From Acanthosepion lycidas (Eukaryota > Mollusca > Cephalopoda > Sepiida > Sepiidae): 64,000 nucleotides of DNA. The stretch is taken from assembly GCA_963932145.1 (NCBI GenBank), contig OZ010581.1:85319684-85383683 (forward strand). The letters run 5' to 3'. Positions 22,456 through 31,989 of this stretch are shown here, piece by piece. The notes beneath the pieces are model-generated. The model was not told the origin of the DNA, searched no databases, and saw only the letters and a list, made by a program, of their open reading frames with translations. A program made the position numbers and the translations under genes. Numbering within the stretch: position 1 is the first letter of the stretch; every line of letters begins with the position of its first letter.

Positions 22456-22467
22456 TGAAATACCTAA

Positions 22468-23880
22468 TTAGGGTTGAGACGCTGATTTGAACATTGTCGG
22501 GGTGAGGATACCGACAGCCTCTCCCATCGACCCGTGGCCCATCTCATTGTTGACGGAGCCGCCTTGCGAGAGACCGCCTATATCCCATGGGAAGGTCAAT
22601 TTTAGTGCTCTATATAGGGAGGGGTGAACAAAAACAGGGACCCTCCCGGCACAAAATTGCTTTAATTTCTTCAGCTTGTCATTTTCGACGATAGCAATAG
22701 GCGGGGACATTTTGAAGGAGGCAATTGCCTCGTCCAACATAGCCCAAATGAGTCTAGCTCACGTCCAAATTCTTATTACTGTTAAGACTCTTTGGGCATC
22801 TGGGAAGTTTTTTGGGTCCTCAATGTCTTTGTCCGCAAATTGTTTTATAGAGAGGAGGTATTTTAAATTTGTGATGCGGTTCCCATAGTCTCTCGCTTTT
22901 TCCGCTTGGGCTGGAGAAATGTAACACACCTCCTCTCCTGTGTTGAACATATTTTTATGTTTCTTTTTCTTCTCCTTTGAATCTTGAGTGGGACTCCTTT
23001 GCCTTTTGTTGGTGGGTGGGGGAACGTCAGTAGTTTTAGAAGGGGAAGTTTGCTGTGAAATTTGCCTTAAAGGGCTAGGATCCCTACGAAGAGGGGATGA
23101 GGGCTGAGAATTTAGGGCGGAAGTTGTGGAGGGAATGTCCTTTTTCGCTGGGGAGGTCTTTTTAGGACTTGATTTCCTACTGGGAGTATTTGAAGGGCGT
23201 GGAGATTGATGGGCAGAAGATGTAGAGGGAGTTGCCTTTTTCGAAGGGGAGGATTTTTTGGTGCTGGGTTCTCTACTGAGAGGGGTTGAAGGGTGTGGGG
23301 ATTCACTGGTAGAAGATGACGCTTTTTTCAAAGGCGAGGTCTTTTTAGGGCTGGGATCTCTATTGTGAGGGGTTGACGGATGTAGGGTAGATTTTTGTTT
23401 TTCCAGCTTCTCTTTTAGTAATTTTATCTTCTCCGTTTTCTCAAACCCCGGATCGTACTTTCTCTGTTGATCTCTTAGGGATGGTCCAGAGAGCTGGGCG
23501 TCGCCCTTACTGTTGACAGAGGGAGTGGGACTGTTAGTGCCATTCGTCCCGTGGGCTTCAGGAGACTGAGGACCCGCTGTCTGGCGCTTCCCTCTAACCC
23601 TGCCAGCAACCTGCCATTCCCCCTCTCCCCTCTCCACAACTGCACTATCAGCAGCAGGAAAAAGCTCTTTGGAGAATGGGGGCTTTGAAGTAGACCCAAC
23701 CGGAGGTTTTACCCCATCGGTCCTGGAAGCTGGCATGCCCATTACAGGCGTGGCGGAATCTAAAGACGCGGTCAGAGGGGTATTTTGGTCAACCGGAGCC
23801 TGACTCCCAGAGGCCTTCTTCTCTGGGCAGGAAGAGGAGAGGTGACCAGTCTCTCCGCACTTCCAACATACTGGCTTGCG
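22468..23880 (-). pseudogene. LINE E ORF1, 5'-truncated with a nonsense codon
   Basis: It begins inside the CCHC knuckle (KPVCWKCGETGHLSSSC) at the truncation point, then carries a Ser/Pro/Lys repeat linker and the C-terminal conserved domain ending GEAVGILTPTMF. A TGA at plus-strand 22759-22761 replaces a Gly codon of the twin (RIWT-stop), splitting the C-terminal domain; the frame is open again from 22740 to 22468. The N-terminal third of ORF1 is absent. Confidence 0.82.
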
Positions 23881-23894
23881 CGAATTTACTCGTC
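23881..23894. repeat. LTR target copy (short variant) between LINE E and LINE F
   Basis: CGAATTTACTCGTC, identical to 18232-18245 and 29558-29571. It joins the truncated ORF1 of LINE E to the 3' tail of LINE F. Confidence 0.85.
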
Positions 23895-24673
23895 AATATT
23901 TATTGCACTAAATGTACAAATGTGGCACAAGGCCAAAAATGGGGTAAGGGGGAGAGAGATGGTCATCGTCTGTCTTAACTTTAAACTTAGCTAGCCGCAA
24001 TCACTGACCCAAACATACCAACAGTGTTCCTTTCACCAAAACAACGCATCCATTACATACCATTCTTACTACATCCACCAAAATACCTCAGCGACTCTAT
24101 GAAGTTCTAACTAGTCCCCATATATACAAATCATTGTCTGTGGGGGGAGGGGAAAAAAAACAAAAAAACAAAAAAAAAAAAAAACAAAACCCCAATGAAT
24201 ATTTACAATGTATACAAAACTATATACAAGAAACTAAACAAAACTTTTTTTTTTTTTTGGTTAGTAGTAAACCCCCCACAGCCCTAACTGTGGTAGAAAC
24301 ATCAGTTAACTGGACGAAATCGATGCGAGACTTGAAAAAAAAATATAAAACATTCGTACAATCCATGCACTCACTACAAACACACACTCAATCAGACACA
24401 ACAATAAATACGAAAGACACACTCGAAACGAAAGGCGCCCCGCACCCACCAGAGAACTGATATCACTAACCACCTAACGATGGGAGGGATGGGGAATTAA
24501 ACAAAAGATAAAAAAAATGGGTCAGAAATAAAAGGGGGGGCAATGCGCATACACACCCTAGCTAAGTTAACATGAAAAAAAAGGAAAAGAACTAAAGCAA
24601 AACCGACCTAAACTAACCTATACATGGGAGGGGTTACCAAAGTTCACCCCAGCAATCCCAAAATCCTTAATGC

Positions 24674-27600
24674 CTAACCGGTATCAAACGGCCACTCCAA
24701 GTCAGCACCTTTCACTCTGCAGAGGCGCGCAAGACTCACCCACCTTTCGCTAAATTCCAATGGATGGAGTCGCTTCCTTTCCGTCCTGATCTTGACTTTA
24801 AGCTGATGCTTAAAGAACAAGATCAGTTGGGAAGAGGTAAACTTCTCGTCCCCATGAAATTCCTTCTGTCGCGTCGTCCATATCACGACTCGCATAACAC
24901 CCAGTAAGCAAAGGAACACATAGTGCTCAGCCTTAGTCAACGGCGGTACTATATTGCTACAGACGGAACTGGCCTCGAGGACAAAGAATTTTCCGTGCAG
25001 CATGCGAACCATGAGATCTTCAACGAACCTGCACAACGGAACTACGACACTACAATGAAAGAAGGCGTGACCTATGGTCTCGACCTCCCCACTGCAGCGA
25101 ACGCAGTTTGGCGACTTTGCCAAACGCGCTGCGCGAAGTCTTTTGGCGACCCAGAGGGCCCCTCGAATCACCAGCCAGGTGAGTGATGCCTCAGGGTTAG
25201 TGAGACATTTCAACCCGGGCGCCCAAGGCCATATGCAGCGAGCCTCCCGCTTCGTCAGCCCGAGCTCGTCAATCAGATCATCCTGAACGTTCCCCCTAAC
25301 TAACACCTGATATAATGCCTTACGGGACAACGGCCGGACGTCGGAGAGGCCATCCTTCGCCCGTAAGAGTCGCTTGAGGGCCAACCGACATTCGTGATAG
25401 AAAGAGCCCTCGCCTCGAGGATTACGGCCGGCCTCCTCCTCACACGAGCGCACATTTCTCAAGGATGGAAAATGTTTATGGGCGTCTTCCTTCCAGAATT
25501 CGCCGTTCTCATCCAGTTGCATACACATCCGGTCTAGATAAGTAATGCGAAGCGTATGTCGACGAGTCTCAACGCAAGGCACCCCTAGACCGCCATCAGA
25601 GGGATGGAGGTAACAGATCTCGCGACTAACCATGGCGGCCCTGCCTCCCCACAAGAAGGAGAACAGGAGCCTTACTAACGCCAATAAAGTGTTAGACGGG
25701 AGTGGAAGCACAGAGAGTCGGTAAAGGAGAATCGGGTAGATGTGCGAGCCACATACTTCCGCCCTCCCCTTCAAGGAAAGATTCCTCCGAGTCCACAGAC
25801 GAACTGCGAGCCCGGCCTTCTCTTGCACCTCCGACCAATTCATTTCCAACAAGAGGTCGGGACCGAACCAGACGCCGAGTATCTTGACCGGCCCGTCCGT
25901 CCAGAGGAAAGGTCCGGGAAGAGAAACTCCCCTCCACGAACCCAACCGCAAGCCAACAGACTTATCGCGGTTGATCCTGGCCCCCGTCACCATCTCATAA
26001 CCCTTGATTTCTTTGCCGACTTCGTTAATTTCGGCCCTACTCGACACCAGAACCGAAACGTCATCAGCATAGGCGGAGTACCTGGCCGAGGTGGTAGCAC
26101 CAGGTAAGGAAATTCCGCGAAGGACCGGATTCGTCTTCAACTTACGCAGGAAAGGTTCCAACGCAAGAACGTAAAGCAATGGAGACAGCGGACAACCTTG
26201 ACGAATGGAGCGAGACAAAATGAAAGGCTTCGATCTTACCCCATTCACTTCTACCAGCGCACCGGGGGACGCATACAGCAGTCGGATCCAAGTGCGAAAG
26301 TGCGGCCCGAAACCGGCGGCCGAAAGGACAGCCTCCAGAAATCGATGGTCAACCCTATCGAAAGCCTTGGACTGATCTAAATTGATCAGCGCGGCATCAC
26401 TGTCGACTTTCTCGATGATCAAGCGTACCAAATGAAGGTTGTCCTGAATAGTCCTGCCCTTCACAGCACAAGTCTGCTCGGGGCCAATCAGACTAGAGAG
26501 GACAACCTGCAAACGGTCAGCTAAGACCTTGGCTAAAATCTTCAACTCTGTATTTAACATCGTCAAAGGCCGATAATTATCTACCCCATCCCCACCGTCT
26601 TTCTTCTTGCGAAGCAACTTGATCACACCCCTGGTGAAGCGTTGAGGAATAGACCCCTGCCTCATCCAGTTGTTGAAAATCAGTGCCAGCAAGGGAACAA
26701 AGACGGGCGACTGCCTCAAGTACATTTCGTAGGGAAGACCATCTAATCCCGGAGTCTTGTCCAGGCCAACCTGCTTCAGCACATCCCAGATCTCAGACTC
26801 TGTTATGGGACCCTCGCACCTAGCCGCTTCAGCCGCCTTAAGGCGGGGAAAGTCGGCTAAATAGGCGTCGAACTGAGCAGGGCTCAGACCGGGCTCCCTG
26901 GTAAAAAGTTCCTGAAAGTAATCACGAAAAGCCTCGCAAATGCCCGCGTCTGTAGTCACAGTCCGCTTGTCCGGCAATGTGATGCTAGCGATATGCCGAC
27001 TAGATGCCCTACAAGCTTCCTCTGAACGCAATGAAGCGGCCATATTCGTCGCCTCGCAAGACATTCTTTTTATCCTAGCCCTAACTACTAGAGCTTGATC
27101 CTTCTTGATAAGCAAGGAGGCCAGCTCCGCCTTAGCTAAGGCTACGTCCCCACTATCACGGGATTTGATCGCCCGATCTACCTTGGCTTCTAGGGACTTT
27201 TGCGCTGCTAGCCTAGCTAGGTTGAGTCGTCGACTATAATCAGCAGCAAAAGACCTAAGTTTGGATTTCAAAGCACCCCACCACTTATTCCCAACCACAG
27301 CCCCCGACAATTCCCGCTGTAACATTAGTAAAAGCTGGTCCCGGAAATCTTGCTCACCAAATAATGATGAGTTTAATTTCCAATACCCAGCCATCCTAAC
27401 CCTAGGCTTAGCTAAGTTTACCCGAACCCGGACAAGCCTATGATCCGAGTAAACTATATAATGGAAACTTGGACATTCTAAGAGCCCTACTTCGACTCTC
27501 TTAACTAGAACTCGGTCGATGTAGCTTGCGCTGACCACCGTGTCCGAGCTGCCGCCCCTAGTCCAAGTCCATGCTACCTCCCGGGGGTGCTCATTTCGAT

Positions 27601-28132
27601 ACTTATCGACGAGATCAAACCCGTCGATAAAGGCCCGAAACGATTTCACTTCCGGATTGTTAGTACCCGGTTTTTGCCCTATGCGATCTATATCGGGATC
27701 AAGGACGGCATTCCAATCACCCGCTAAAACTACCGAACGAGAAGTCCTCAAAAACGGCTCGATCTGCCGAAACAAACCAGGCTGCTGACTGTGGTCATTG
27801 GGCGCATAAACCCCAATGAGACGAAGAGCTTTCTCCTTTATGGTAATATCCAGCACGCAAAGCCTGCCCGCCGGATCCGCGAAGACAAGAGCACACACCG
27901 CATCCAGAGACTTGCTCACCAGCCAGGAAACACCCCTCGAGCGTCCATCAAAACATGCTGAATAGAGGACGAACCTCTTAGACAGAATGTCTTCATAATC
28001 GCGAGATAAGAAACGGGTCTCCTGCACGCAACATACATCCACCCCGAGGCGCTGAAGATCGCGATCGAGCCTCGCCCTTCGAGACTCCGACCTCAGGCCC
28101 CGGACATTTAGACTTGCTAACCAGAGCGCCAT
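24674..28132 (-). CDS. LINE F ORF2: AP-endonuclease / reverse transcriptase, intact (1152 aa)
   Basis: Such proteins nick the target DNA and copy the element RNA into it (target-primed reverse transcription). Residues 1-235 form an exonuclease-endonuclease-phosphatase-type endonuclease with ASLNVRGLRS, CVQETR, LIGVYAPND, LAGDWNAVLDPDIDR and YSDHRL. A Lys/Ala-rich linker follows. RT occupies about residues 430-730: KTPGLDGLPYEMYLR, FTRGVIKLLRKKKDGG, YRPLTMLNTELKILAK, SKAFDRVDHRF, SIRQGCPLSPLLYVLAL and YADD at 688-691. The C-terminal region has a CCHC-like CVRCSGEVETIGHAFFHC. The start was chosen because MALWLASLNVRGL is conserved in LINEs C, E and J and lies 12 nt after the ORF1 stop, which suggests termination-reinitiation. 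The closest clade by architecture is probably Tx1/L1-like; that is an inference. No frameshift or lost catalytic residue was seen. Confidence 0.92.
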   Translation of the reverse strand: MALWLASLNVRGLRSESRRARLDRDLQRLGVDVCCVQETRFLSRDYEDILSKRFVLYSACFDGRSRGVSWLVSKSLDAVCALVFADPAGRLCVLDITIKEKALRLIGVYAPNDHSQQPGLFRQIEPFLRTSRSVVLAGDWNAVLDPDIDRIGQKPGTNNPEVKSFRAFIDGFDLVDKYRNEHPREVAWTWTRGGSSDTVVSASYIDRVLVKRVEVGLLECPSFHYIVYSDHRLVRVRVNLAKPRVRMAGYWKLNSSLFGEQDFRDQLLLMLQRELSGAVVGNKWWGALKSKLRSFAADYSRRLNLARLAAQKSLEAKVDRAIKSRDSGDVALAKAELASLLIKKDQALVVRARIKRMSCEATNMAASLRSEEACRASSRHIASITLPDKRTVTTDAGICEAFRDYFQELFTREPGLSPAQFDAYLADFPRLKAAEAARCEGPITESEIWDVLKQVGLDKTPGLDGLPYEMYLRQSPVFVPLLALIFNNWMRQGSIPQRFTRGVIKLLRKKKDGGDGVDNYRPLTMLNTELKILAKVLADRLQVVLSSLIGPEQTCAVKGRTIQDNLHLVRLIIEKVDSDAALINLDQSKAFDRVDHRFLEAVLSAAGFGPHFRTWIRLLYASPGALVEVNGVRSKPFILSRSIRQGCPLSPLLYVLALEPFLRKLKTNPVLRGISLPGATTSARYSAYADDVSVLVSSRAEINEVGKEIKGYEMVTGARINRDKSVGLRLGSWRGVSLPGPFLWTDGPVKILGVWFGPDLLLEMNWSEVQEKAGLAVRLWTRRNLSLKGRAEVCGSHIYPILLYRLSVLPLPSNTLLALVRLLFSFLWGGRAAMVSREICYLHPSDGGLGVPCVETRRHTLRITYLDRMCMQLDENGEFWKEDAHKHFPSLRNVRSCEEEAGRNPRGEGSFYHECRLALKRLLRAKDGLSDVRPLSRKALYQVLVRGNVQDDLIDELGLTKREARCIWPWAPGLKCLTNPEASLTWLVIRGALWVAKRLRAARLAKSPNCVRCSGEVETIGHAFFHCSVVVPLCRFVEDLMVRMLHGKFFVLEASSVCSNIVPPLTKAEHYVFLCLLGVMRVVIWTTRQKEFHGDEKFTSSQLILFFKHQLKVKIRTERKRLHPLEFSERWVSLARLCRVKGADLEWPFDTG

Positions 28133-28144
28133 TGAAATGCCTAA

Positions 28145-29557
28145 TTAGGGTTGAGACGCTGATTTGAACATTGTCGGGGTGAGGATACCGACAGCCTCTC
28201 CCATCGACCCGTGGCCCATCTCATTGTTGACGGAGCCGTCTTGCGAGAGACCGCCTATATCCCATGGGAAGGTCAACTTTAGTGCTCTATATAGGGAGGG
28301 GTGAACAAAAACAGGGACCCTCCCGGCACAAAATTTTTTCAAATTCTTCAGCTTGTCATTTTCGACGATAGCAATAGGCGGGGACATTTTGAAGGATGCA
28401 ATTGCCTCGTCCAACATAGTCCAAATGAGTCTAGCCCCCGTCCCAATTCTTATTACTGTTAAGACTCTTTGGGCATCTGGGAAGTTTTTTGGGTCCTCAA
28501 TGTCTTTGTCCGCAAATTGTTTTATAGAGAGGAGGTATTTTAAATTGGTGATGCGGTTCCCATAGTCTCTCGCTTTTTCCGCTTGGGCTGGAGAAATGTA
28601 ACACACCTCCTCTCCTGTGTTGAACATATTTTTATGTTTCTTTTTTTTCTCCTTTGCATCTTGAGTGGGACTCCTTTGCCTTTTGTTGGTGGGTGGGGGA
28701 ACGTCAGAAGATTTAGAAGGGGAAGTTTGCTGTGAAATTTGCCTTAAAGGGCTAGGATCCCTACTAAGAGGGGATGAGGGCTGAGAATTTAGGGCGGAAG
28801 TTGTGGAGGGAATGTCCTTTTTCGCTGGGGGGGTCTTTTTAGGACTTGATTTCCTACTGGGAGTATTTGAGGGGCGTGGAGATTGATGGGCAGAAGATGT
28901 AGAGGGAGTTGCCTTTTTCGAAGGGGAGGATTTTTTGGTGCTGGGTTCTCTACTGAGAGGGGTTGAAGGGTGTGGGGATTTACTGGTAGAAGATGATGCT
29001 TTTTTCAAGGGCGAGGTCTTTTTAGGGCTGGGATCTCTATTGTGCGGGGTTGACGGATGTAGGGTAGATTTTTGTTTTTCCAGCTTCTCTTTTAGTAATT
29101 TTATCTTCTCCGTTTTCTCAAACCCCGGATCGTACTTTCTTTGTTGATCTCTTAGGGATGGTCCAGAGACCGGGGCGTCGCCCTTACTGTTGACAGAGGG
29201 AGTGGGACTGTTAGTGCCATTCGTCCCGTGGGCTTCAGGAGACTGAGGACCCGCTGTCTGGCGCTTCCCTCTAACCCTGCCAGCAACCTGCCATTCCCCC
29301 TCTCCCCTCTCCACAACTGCACTATCAGCAGCAGGAAAAAGCTCTTTGGAGAATGGGGGCTTTGAAGTAGACCCAACCGGAGGTTTTACCCCATCGGTCC
29401 TGGAAGCTGGCATGCCCATTACAGGCGTGGTGGAATCTAAAGACGCGGTCAGAGGGGTATTTTGGTCAACCGGAGCCTGACTCCCAGAGGCCTTCTTCTC
29501 TGGGCAGGAAGAGGAGAGGTGACCAGTCTCTCCGCACTTCCAACATACTGGCTTGCG
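28145..29557 (-). CDS. LINE F ORF1, N-terminally truncated nucleic-acid-binding protein
   Basis: Open from the truncation point to its stop at 28145. It has a CCHC knuckle (CWKCGETGHLSSSC), then a linker with at least three imperfect repeats of about 28 residues carrying DPSPKKTSP-like and SPKK motifs, a Lys-rich segment, and a conserved C-terminal domain of about 150 residues (GEEVCYISPAQAEKARDYGN to GILTPTMF). Compared with LINEs B, C and J it lacks the N-terminal region and its initiator Met. The frame stays open past the target copy into the LTR up to 29617, but those codons lie upstream of the predicted transcription start and hold no ATG, so they are probably not translated. A functional protein from this copy is doubtful. 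Confidence 0.72.
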   Translation of the reverse strand, partial: RKPVCWKCGETGHLSSSCPEKKASGSQAPVDQNTPLTASLDSTTPVMGMPASRTDGVKPPVGSTSKPPFSKELFPAADSAVVERGEGEWQVAGRVRGKRQTAGPQSPEAHGTNGTNSPTPSVNSKGDAPVSGPSLRDQQRKYDPGFEKTEKIKLLKEKLEKQKSTLHPSTPHNRDPSPKKTSPLKKASSSTSKSPHPSTPLSREPSTKKSSPSKKATPSTSSAHQSPRPSNTPSRKSSPKKTPPAKKDIPSTTSALNSQPSSPLSRDPSPLRQISQQTSPSKSSDVPPPTNKRQRSPTQDAKEKKKKHKNMFNTGEEVCYISPAQAEKARDYGNRITNLKYLLSIKQFADKDIEDPKNFPDAQRVLTVIRIGTGARLIWTMLDEAIASFKMSPPIAIVENDKLKNLKKFCAGRVPVFVHPSLYRALKLTFPWDIGGLSQDGSVNNEMGHGSMGEAVGILTPTMFKSASQP

Positions 29558-29571
29558 CGAATTTACTCGTC
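29558..29571. repeat. Target copy at the 5' edge of the LINE array
   Basis: CGAATTTACTCGTC. It joins LINE F to the promoter half of the Gypsy-1 LTR. In LTR orientation its first base is 32 nt from the first T of the TATA box. Confidence 0.85.
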
Positions 29572-29643
29572 TACTTGACAAGCGGAAATGTACAACTTTT
29601 ATAGCTTGGATTATCAAAGAGGAGATAATCCATATTCACAACA
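29572..29643 (-). repeat. Gypsy-1 5' LTR, promoter half
   Basis: These 72 bp match 3006-3077 of the intact LTR with one A-to-G difference. In element orientation it starts TGTTGTG and ends just downstream of the TATA box at the LINE target. Beyond 29643 the sequence no longer matches the LTR or the polypurine tract, so this is the outer end of Gypsy-1. Confidence 0.9.
29596..29603 (-). promoter_or_regulatory. TATA box of the Gypsy-1 LTR
   Basis: TATAAAAG in minus orientation, also present in the intact LTR. The predicted start of transcription, about 30-32 nt downstream, falls at 29571-29573, the boundary where the LINE array begins. The array therefore lies directly under this promoter and in the same direction. 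Confidence 0.7.
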
Positions 29644-30253
29644 CACGTACGATTCCAATGGGAATCAAGTTTTTCTGGAAGCTAAAAATTTGGGCTCTTC
29701 AAAAAAGTATTGTGACTGAACTGAGCCAAATGTATTAACCGTTCGTTAACTTTTCAAAGCTAAACAGAGTTTATGCGTAAATTCAGATTTTTCTAAAAAG
29801 ATTATTTTAAATGAAAATTCTGTGTCTCCAGTATTCACAACTGGAGTTATTGTGTTAACCAAGTGTTAACGTTAAAATAGCCTGGAAAAATTTTTTGCTT
29901 CAATTTTGCCTTATTGTGTTAAAAAAAAGGTCTGTTTTCATCAAAAGGAATTAATATCCAACATTCCCGACAGGAGTTATTCTGTTAACGTTAAAATACC
30001 CTGGAAAATTTTATGCGTAAAATTTTGGTCATCATTCATTAAAAAAAATATTGTATTTACTGAAGTAACAAAAGTTATGATTTTATAAGCAAATGTTTTT
30101 TTCTTAGCTTTAAATATCTTTGGAAGTTTATCTAGAAATGGAAGAGGTTTCTAGTCTATTAAAAAAAGATTAGGTTAAAAAAAGATTGAGATGCGACAGA
30201 CAGTAATGGTCACCCTTGAAATATTAATAATTATAGTAATATAGATTGTTACA
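29644..30253. other. AT-rich DNA with an imperfect 129-bp repeat; possibly the Gypsy-2 LTR
   Basis: No coding capacity. A block near 29840-29905 (GGAGTTATTGTGTTAAC, then GTTAACGTTAAAATA and CCTGGAAAA) recurs near 29969-30025. The last bases (TTGTTACA, 30246-30253) precede a primer-binding site, so the right part is probably the 3' end of the Gypsy-2 LTR. Its left end is not defined. Confidence 0.4.
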
Positions 30254-30255
30254 AT

Positions 30256-30267
30256 TGGTGCCGCAAC
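30256..30267 (+). other. Primer-binding site of Gypsy-2
   Basis: TGGTGCCGCAAC lies 2 nt after the ACA that ends the presumed LTR. The TGG start is complementary to the CCA end of a tRNA. The matching tRNA was not determined. Confidence 0.55.
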
Positions 30268-30571
30268 TAAGGATTCGGCCCAAGAGGAACTAAAAGGGCA
30301 TTAAAAGAAAGGAAAGGAGAGAAAAACTTTGCAAGTGCTGAATAGAACTGCCGCAAAAAAAAAAGAAAAGAAAAGAAAAGAAAGATCTTTAGTCGAAAGA
30401 CTATATTGGTCTGAAAAGCTGAGGATAATTTACAAAATAGCGGAACAGCAACAGAAGCGTAGGTCACTTTTTGGTTACCCACGATTGTGGTGCACGGAGA
30501 CAGCCAGTAGTGATTTAGTGTCACCCTCATCCTTCAACTTTGCCTCTAGTTGAGGAACACCACCAGAATAA

Positions 30572-31960
30572 ATGAATACCAAATGGTCGGACATCACAGA
30601 GGGCGAAGCTATAGTCCCCGAAATAACAGCGGCCTTTAGGGGTCTGTTGGGCGATATGAAATTGCCCACCTACCGAGGTAACCCGACTGAATTCTACGAT
30701 TGGTTGATAGATATCCAAAAGAAACAGCTAGTATACGGGTTGACAGACCGTGAGATGGTGCTGTTAGCATATGAGGCAGCAGCGGGACCATTGTCAAAGT
30801 TTATAGGGGGCCTATGCAGGGAGAGCCCCCAGATAACGTAGGACACGCTAAAAGAAACCCTGATCCAACGTTATGCTAGGGAGTGAACAATCATAGAGAC
30901 TGTTCGGAAGTTATTTAGAATTAGACAGGAGGTGGGGGAAACTTTAGAGGACCTTGGAGATAGGATGGCGGGACTAGCGGGATTAGCATTCCCGAACCGG
31001 AGATAAGAGAAAATGGGGCAATTCAAGCGTTGCTGGCGGATGATTCATTGACGCCATCCGTGATGACGTAAGAGGTGACATTCTGAAGGATGGGCCCTGT
31101 AGGTTGACGGAGGCCCTGGAGGTAGCCAAGAGCAGTGAAAGGATCTGGGAGAGGATAAGGAATTACAGAGACCAGTGGACCCGAGGGCTCAGGGGTTGGA
31201 AAAATAAAGGGATGAACTCCAAAAATAGAATAGTAGATACAAAACCCTGTAAAGAGGAGGAATAAGATTGGGAAGTTGAGGCTGATCCCAACAGGAGGTG
31301 ATGGAATGTACAGTACGGATTTTATGATTCCACTCCGGGAAGGTACGGGCTGGTATGCTGGACCTGCTGGTATGGAGGACACAGGGCTAGAGACTGTCCC
31401 ACCAATTGGGGAGGAGACCCAAGGTCTCTAGGTCCGAATTGCACTGTGTGGAAGGTTTGGCCACAAGGCGAGGTGGTGCACAGATGCAGTGGATAGGAAA
31501 CTAGGGATTAAGAAAAGAGATATCCTAGACCCCTCCCCCGATGAGAATAATAAGCGTTCGGGAAATAACAATGGGACCCCCGTAGAGAAATAAGAGACAA
31601 GGTAGCCCCAATAAAAATAAGACTTCTGAAGTGCTGGACGTACAGTGTAGCTGGATATTATTCAGCCAACTGTAAATTGCGAAGGTGTTGGCAATGGGAA
31701 AATGTTGGACACTTAAGAAAGAATTATCCGGAGAAAACGGATACTGAGAGTGGAAAGGAAGAAGCAAGGAGGACGGGAAGACCAGTCCTCACTCCACTCA
31801 AACAAAGACCCAAGAGAAACCAGCCTAGAGTGGCGAATGATGAGCTGCTATTGCCAGCACCCATGTCGAGACTTGAGAGAAATAGACACAGCCAACAGGG
31901 AAACAAAAATAAGGGGAGTTTGAAGAATAAGAACATAGCCCAGATATTTCAGCTGTTTAA
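30572..31960 (+). pseudogene. Gypsy-2 gag remnant
   Basis: An N-terminal capsid-like stretch is open at 30572-30841 (LPTYRGNPTEFYDWLIDIQK, then LLAYEAAAGPLSKFIGG) and ends at a TAG. The following sequence continues the same protein in other frames up to a degenerate knuckle near 31677-31735 (CWQWENVGHLRKN, with one expected Cys replaced). It is clearly non-functional. Confidence 0.65.
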
Positions 31961-31989
31961 AAAGGGACCGGACTTCACCTGTAATGTAT

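Larger units (their letters stand above)
18246..23880 (-). mobile_element. LINE E, 5'-truncated, tandem twin of LINE F
   Basis: It has a 3' UTR (18246-18996), ORF2 (18997-22455) and the last part of ORF1 (22468-23880). It is almost identical to LINE F, and both stop at exactly the same base inside the ORF1 zinc knuckle (GGCTTGCG on the plus strand before the target). The 3' AATAAA seen in other copies is AATAGA here. Confidence 0.88.
23895..29557 (-). mobile_element. LINE F, 5'-truncated but with intact ORF2
   Basis: It contains a 3' UTR (23895-24673) whose last bases are CAATAAATATT, an open ORF2 and an open but truncated ORF1. It is the array unit closest to the LTR promoter: its 5' end at 29557 is followed by the target copy (29558-29571) and then, 32 nt further, the LTR TATA box. 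Of all LINE copies here it is the best preserved. Confidence 0.88.
2937..29643 (-). mobile_element. Gypsy-1, Ty3/Gypsy-type element with a LINE array in its 5' LTR
   Basis: The element reads right to left. Its downstream LTR is intact at 2937-3077. Internal DNA spans 3078-6447. Its upstream LTR starts at 6448, breaks at 6516 and resumes at 29572-29643. The two LTR halves match the intact LTR in length (69 + 72 = 141 bp) and in sequence, with one A/G difference seen near 29622. Everything between 6517 and 29571 is later insertions at one site. The internal part is only about 3.4 kb because gag is largely deleted. A clean flanking target duplication was not found: left flank ACAC, right flank CACG. 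Confidence 0.88.

Noticed and set aside
29572..29617. LTR-encoded N-terminal extension of LINE F ORF1
   Set aside because: The frame is open but has no ATG there and lies upstream of the predicted transcription start.
2937..29643. 4- or 5-bp target duplication of Gypsy-1
   Set aside because: The flanks (ACAC left, CACG right) overlap only partly, so a duplication cannot be claimed.
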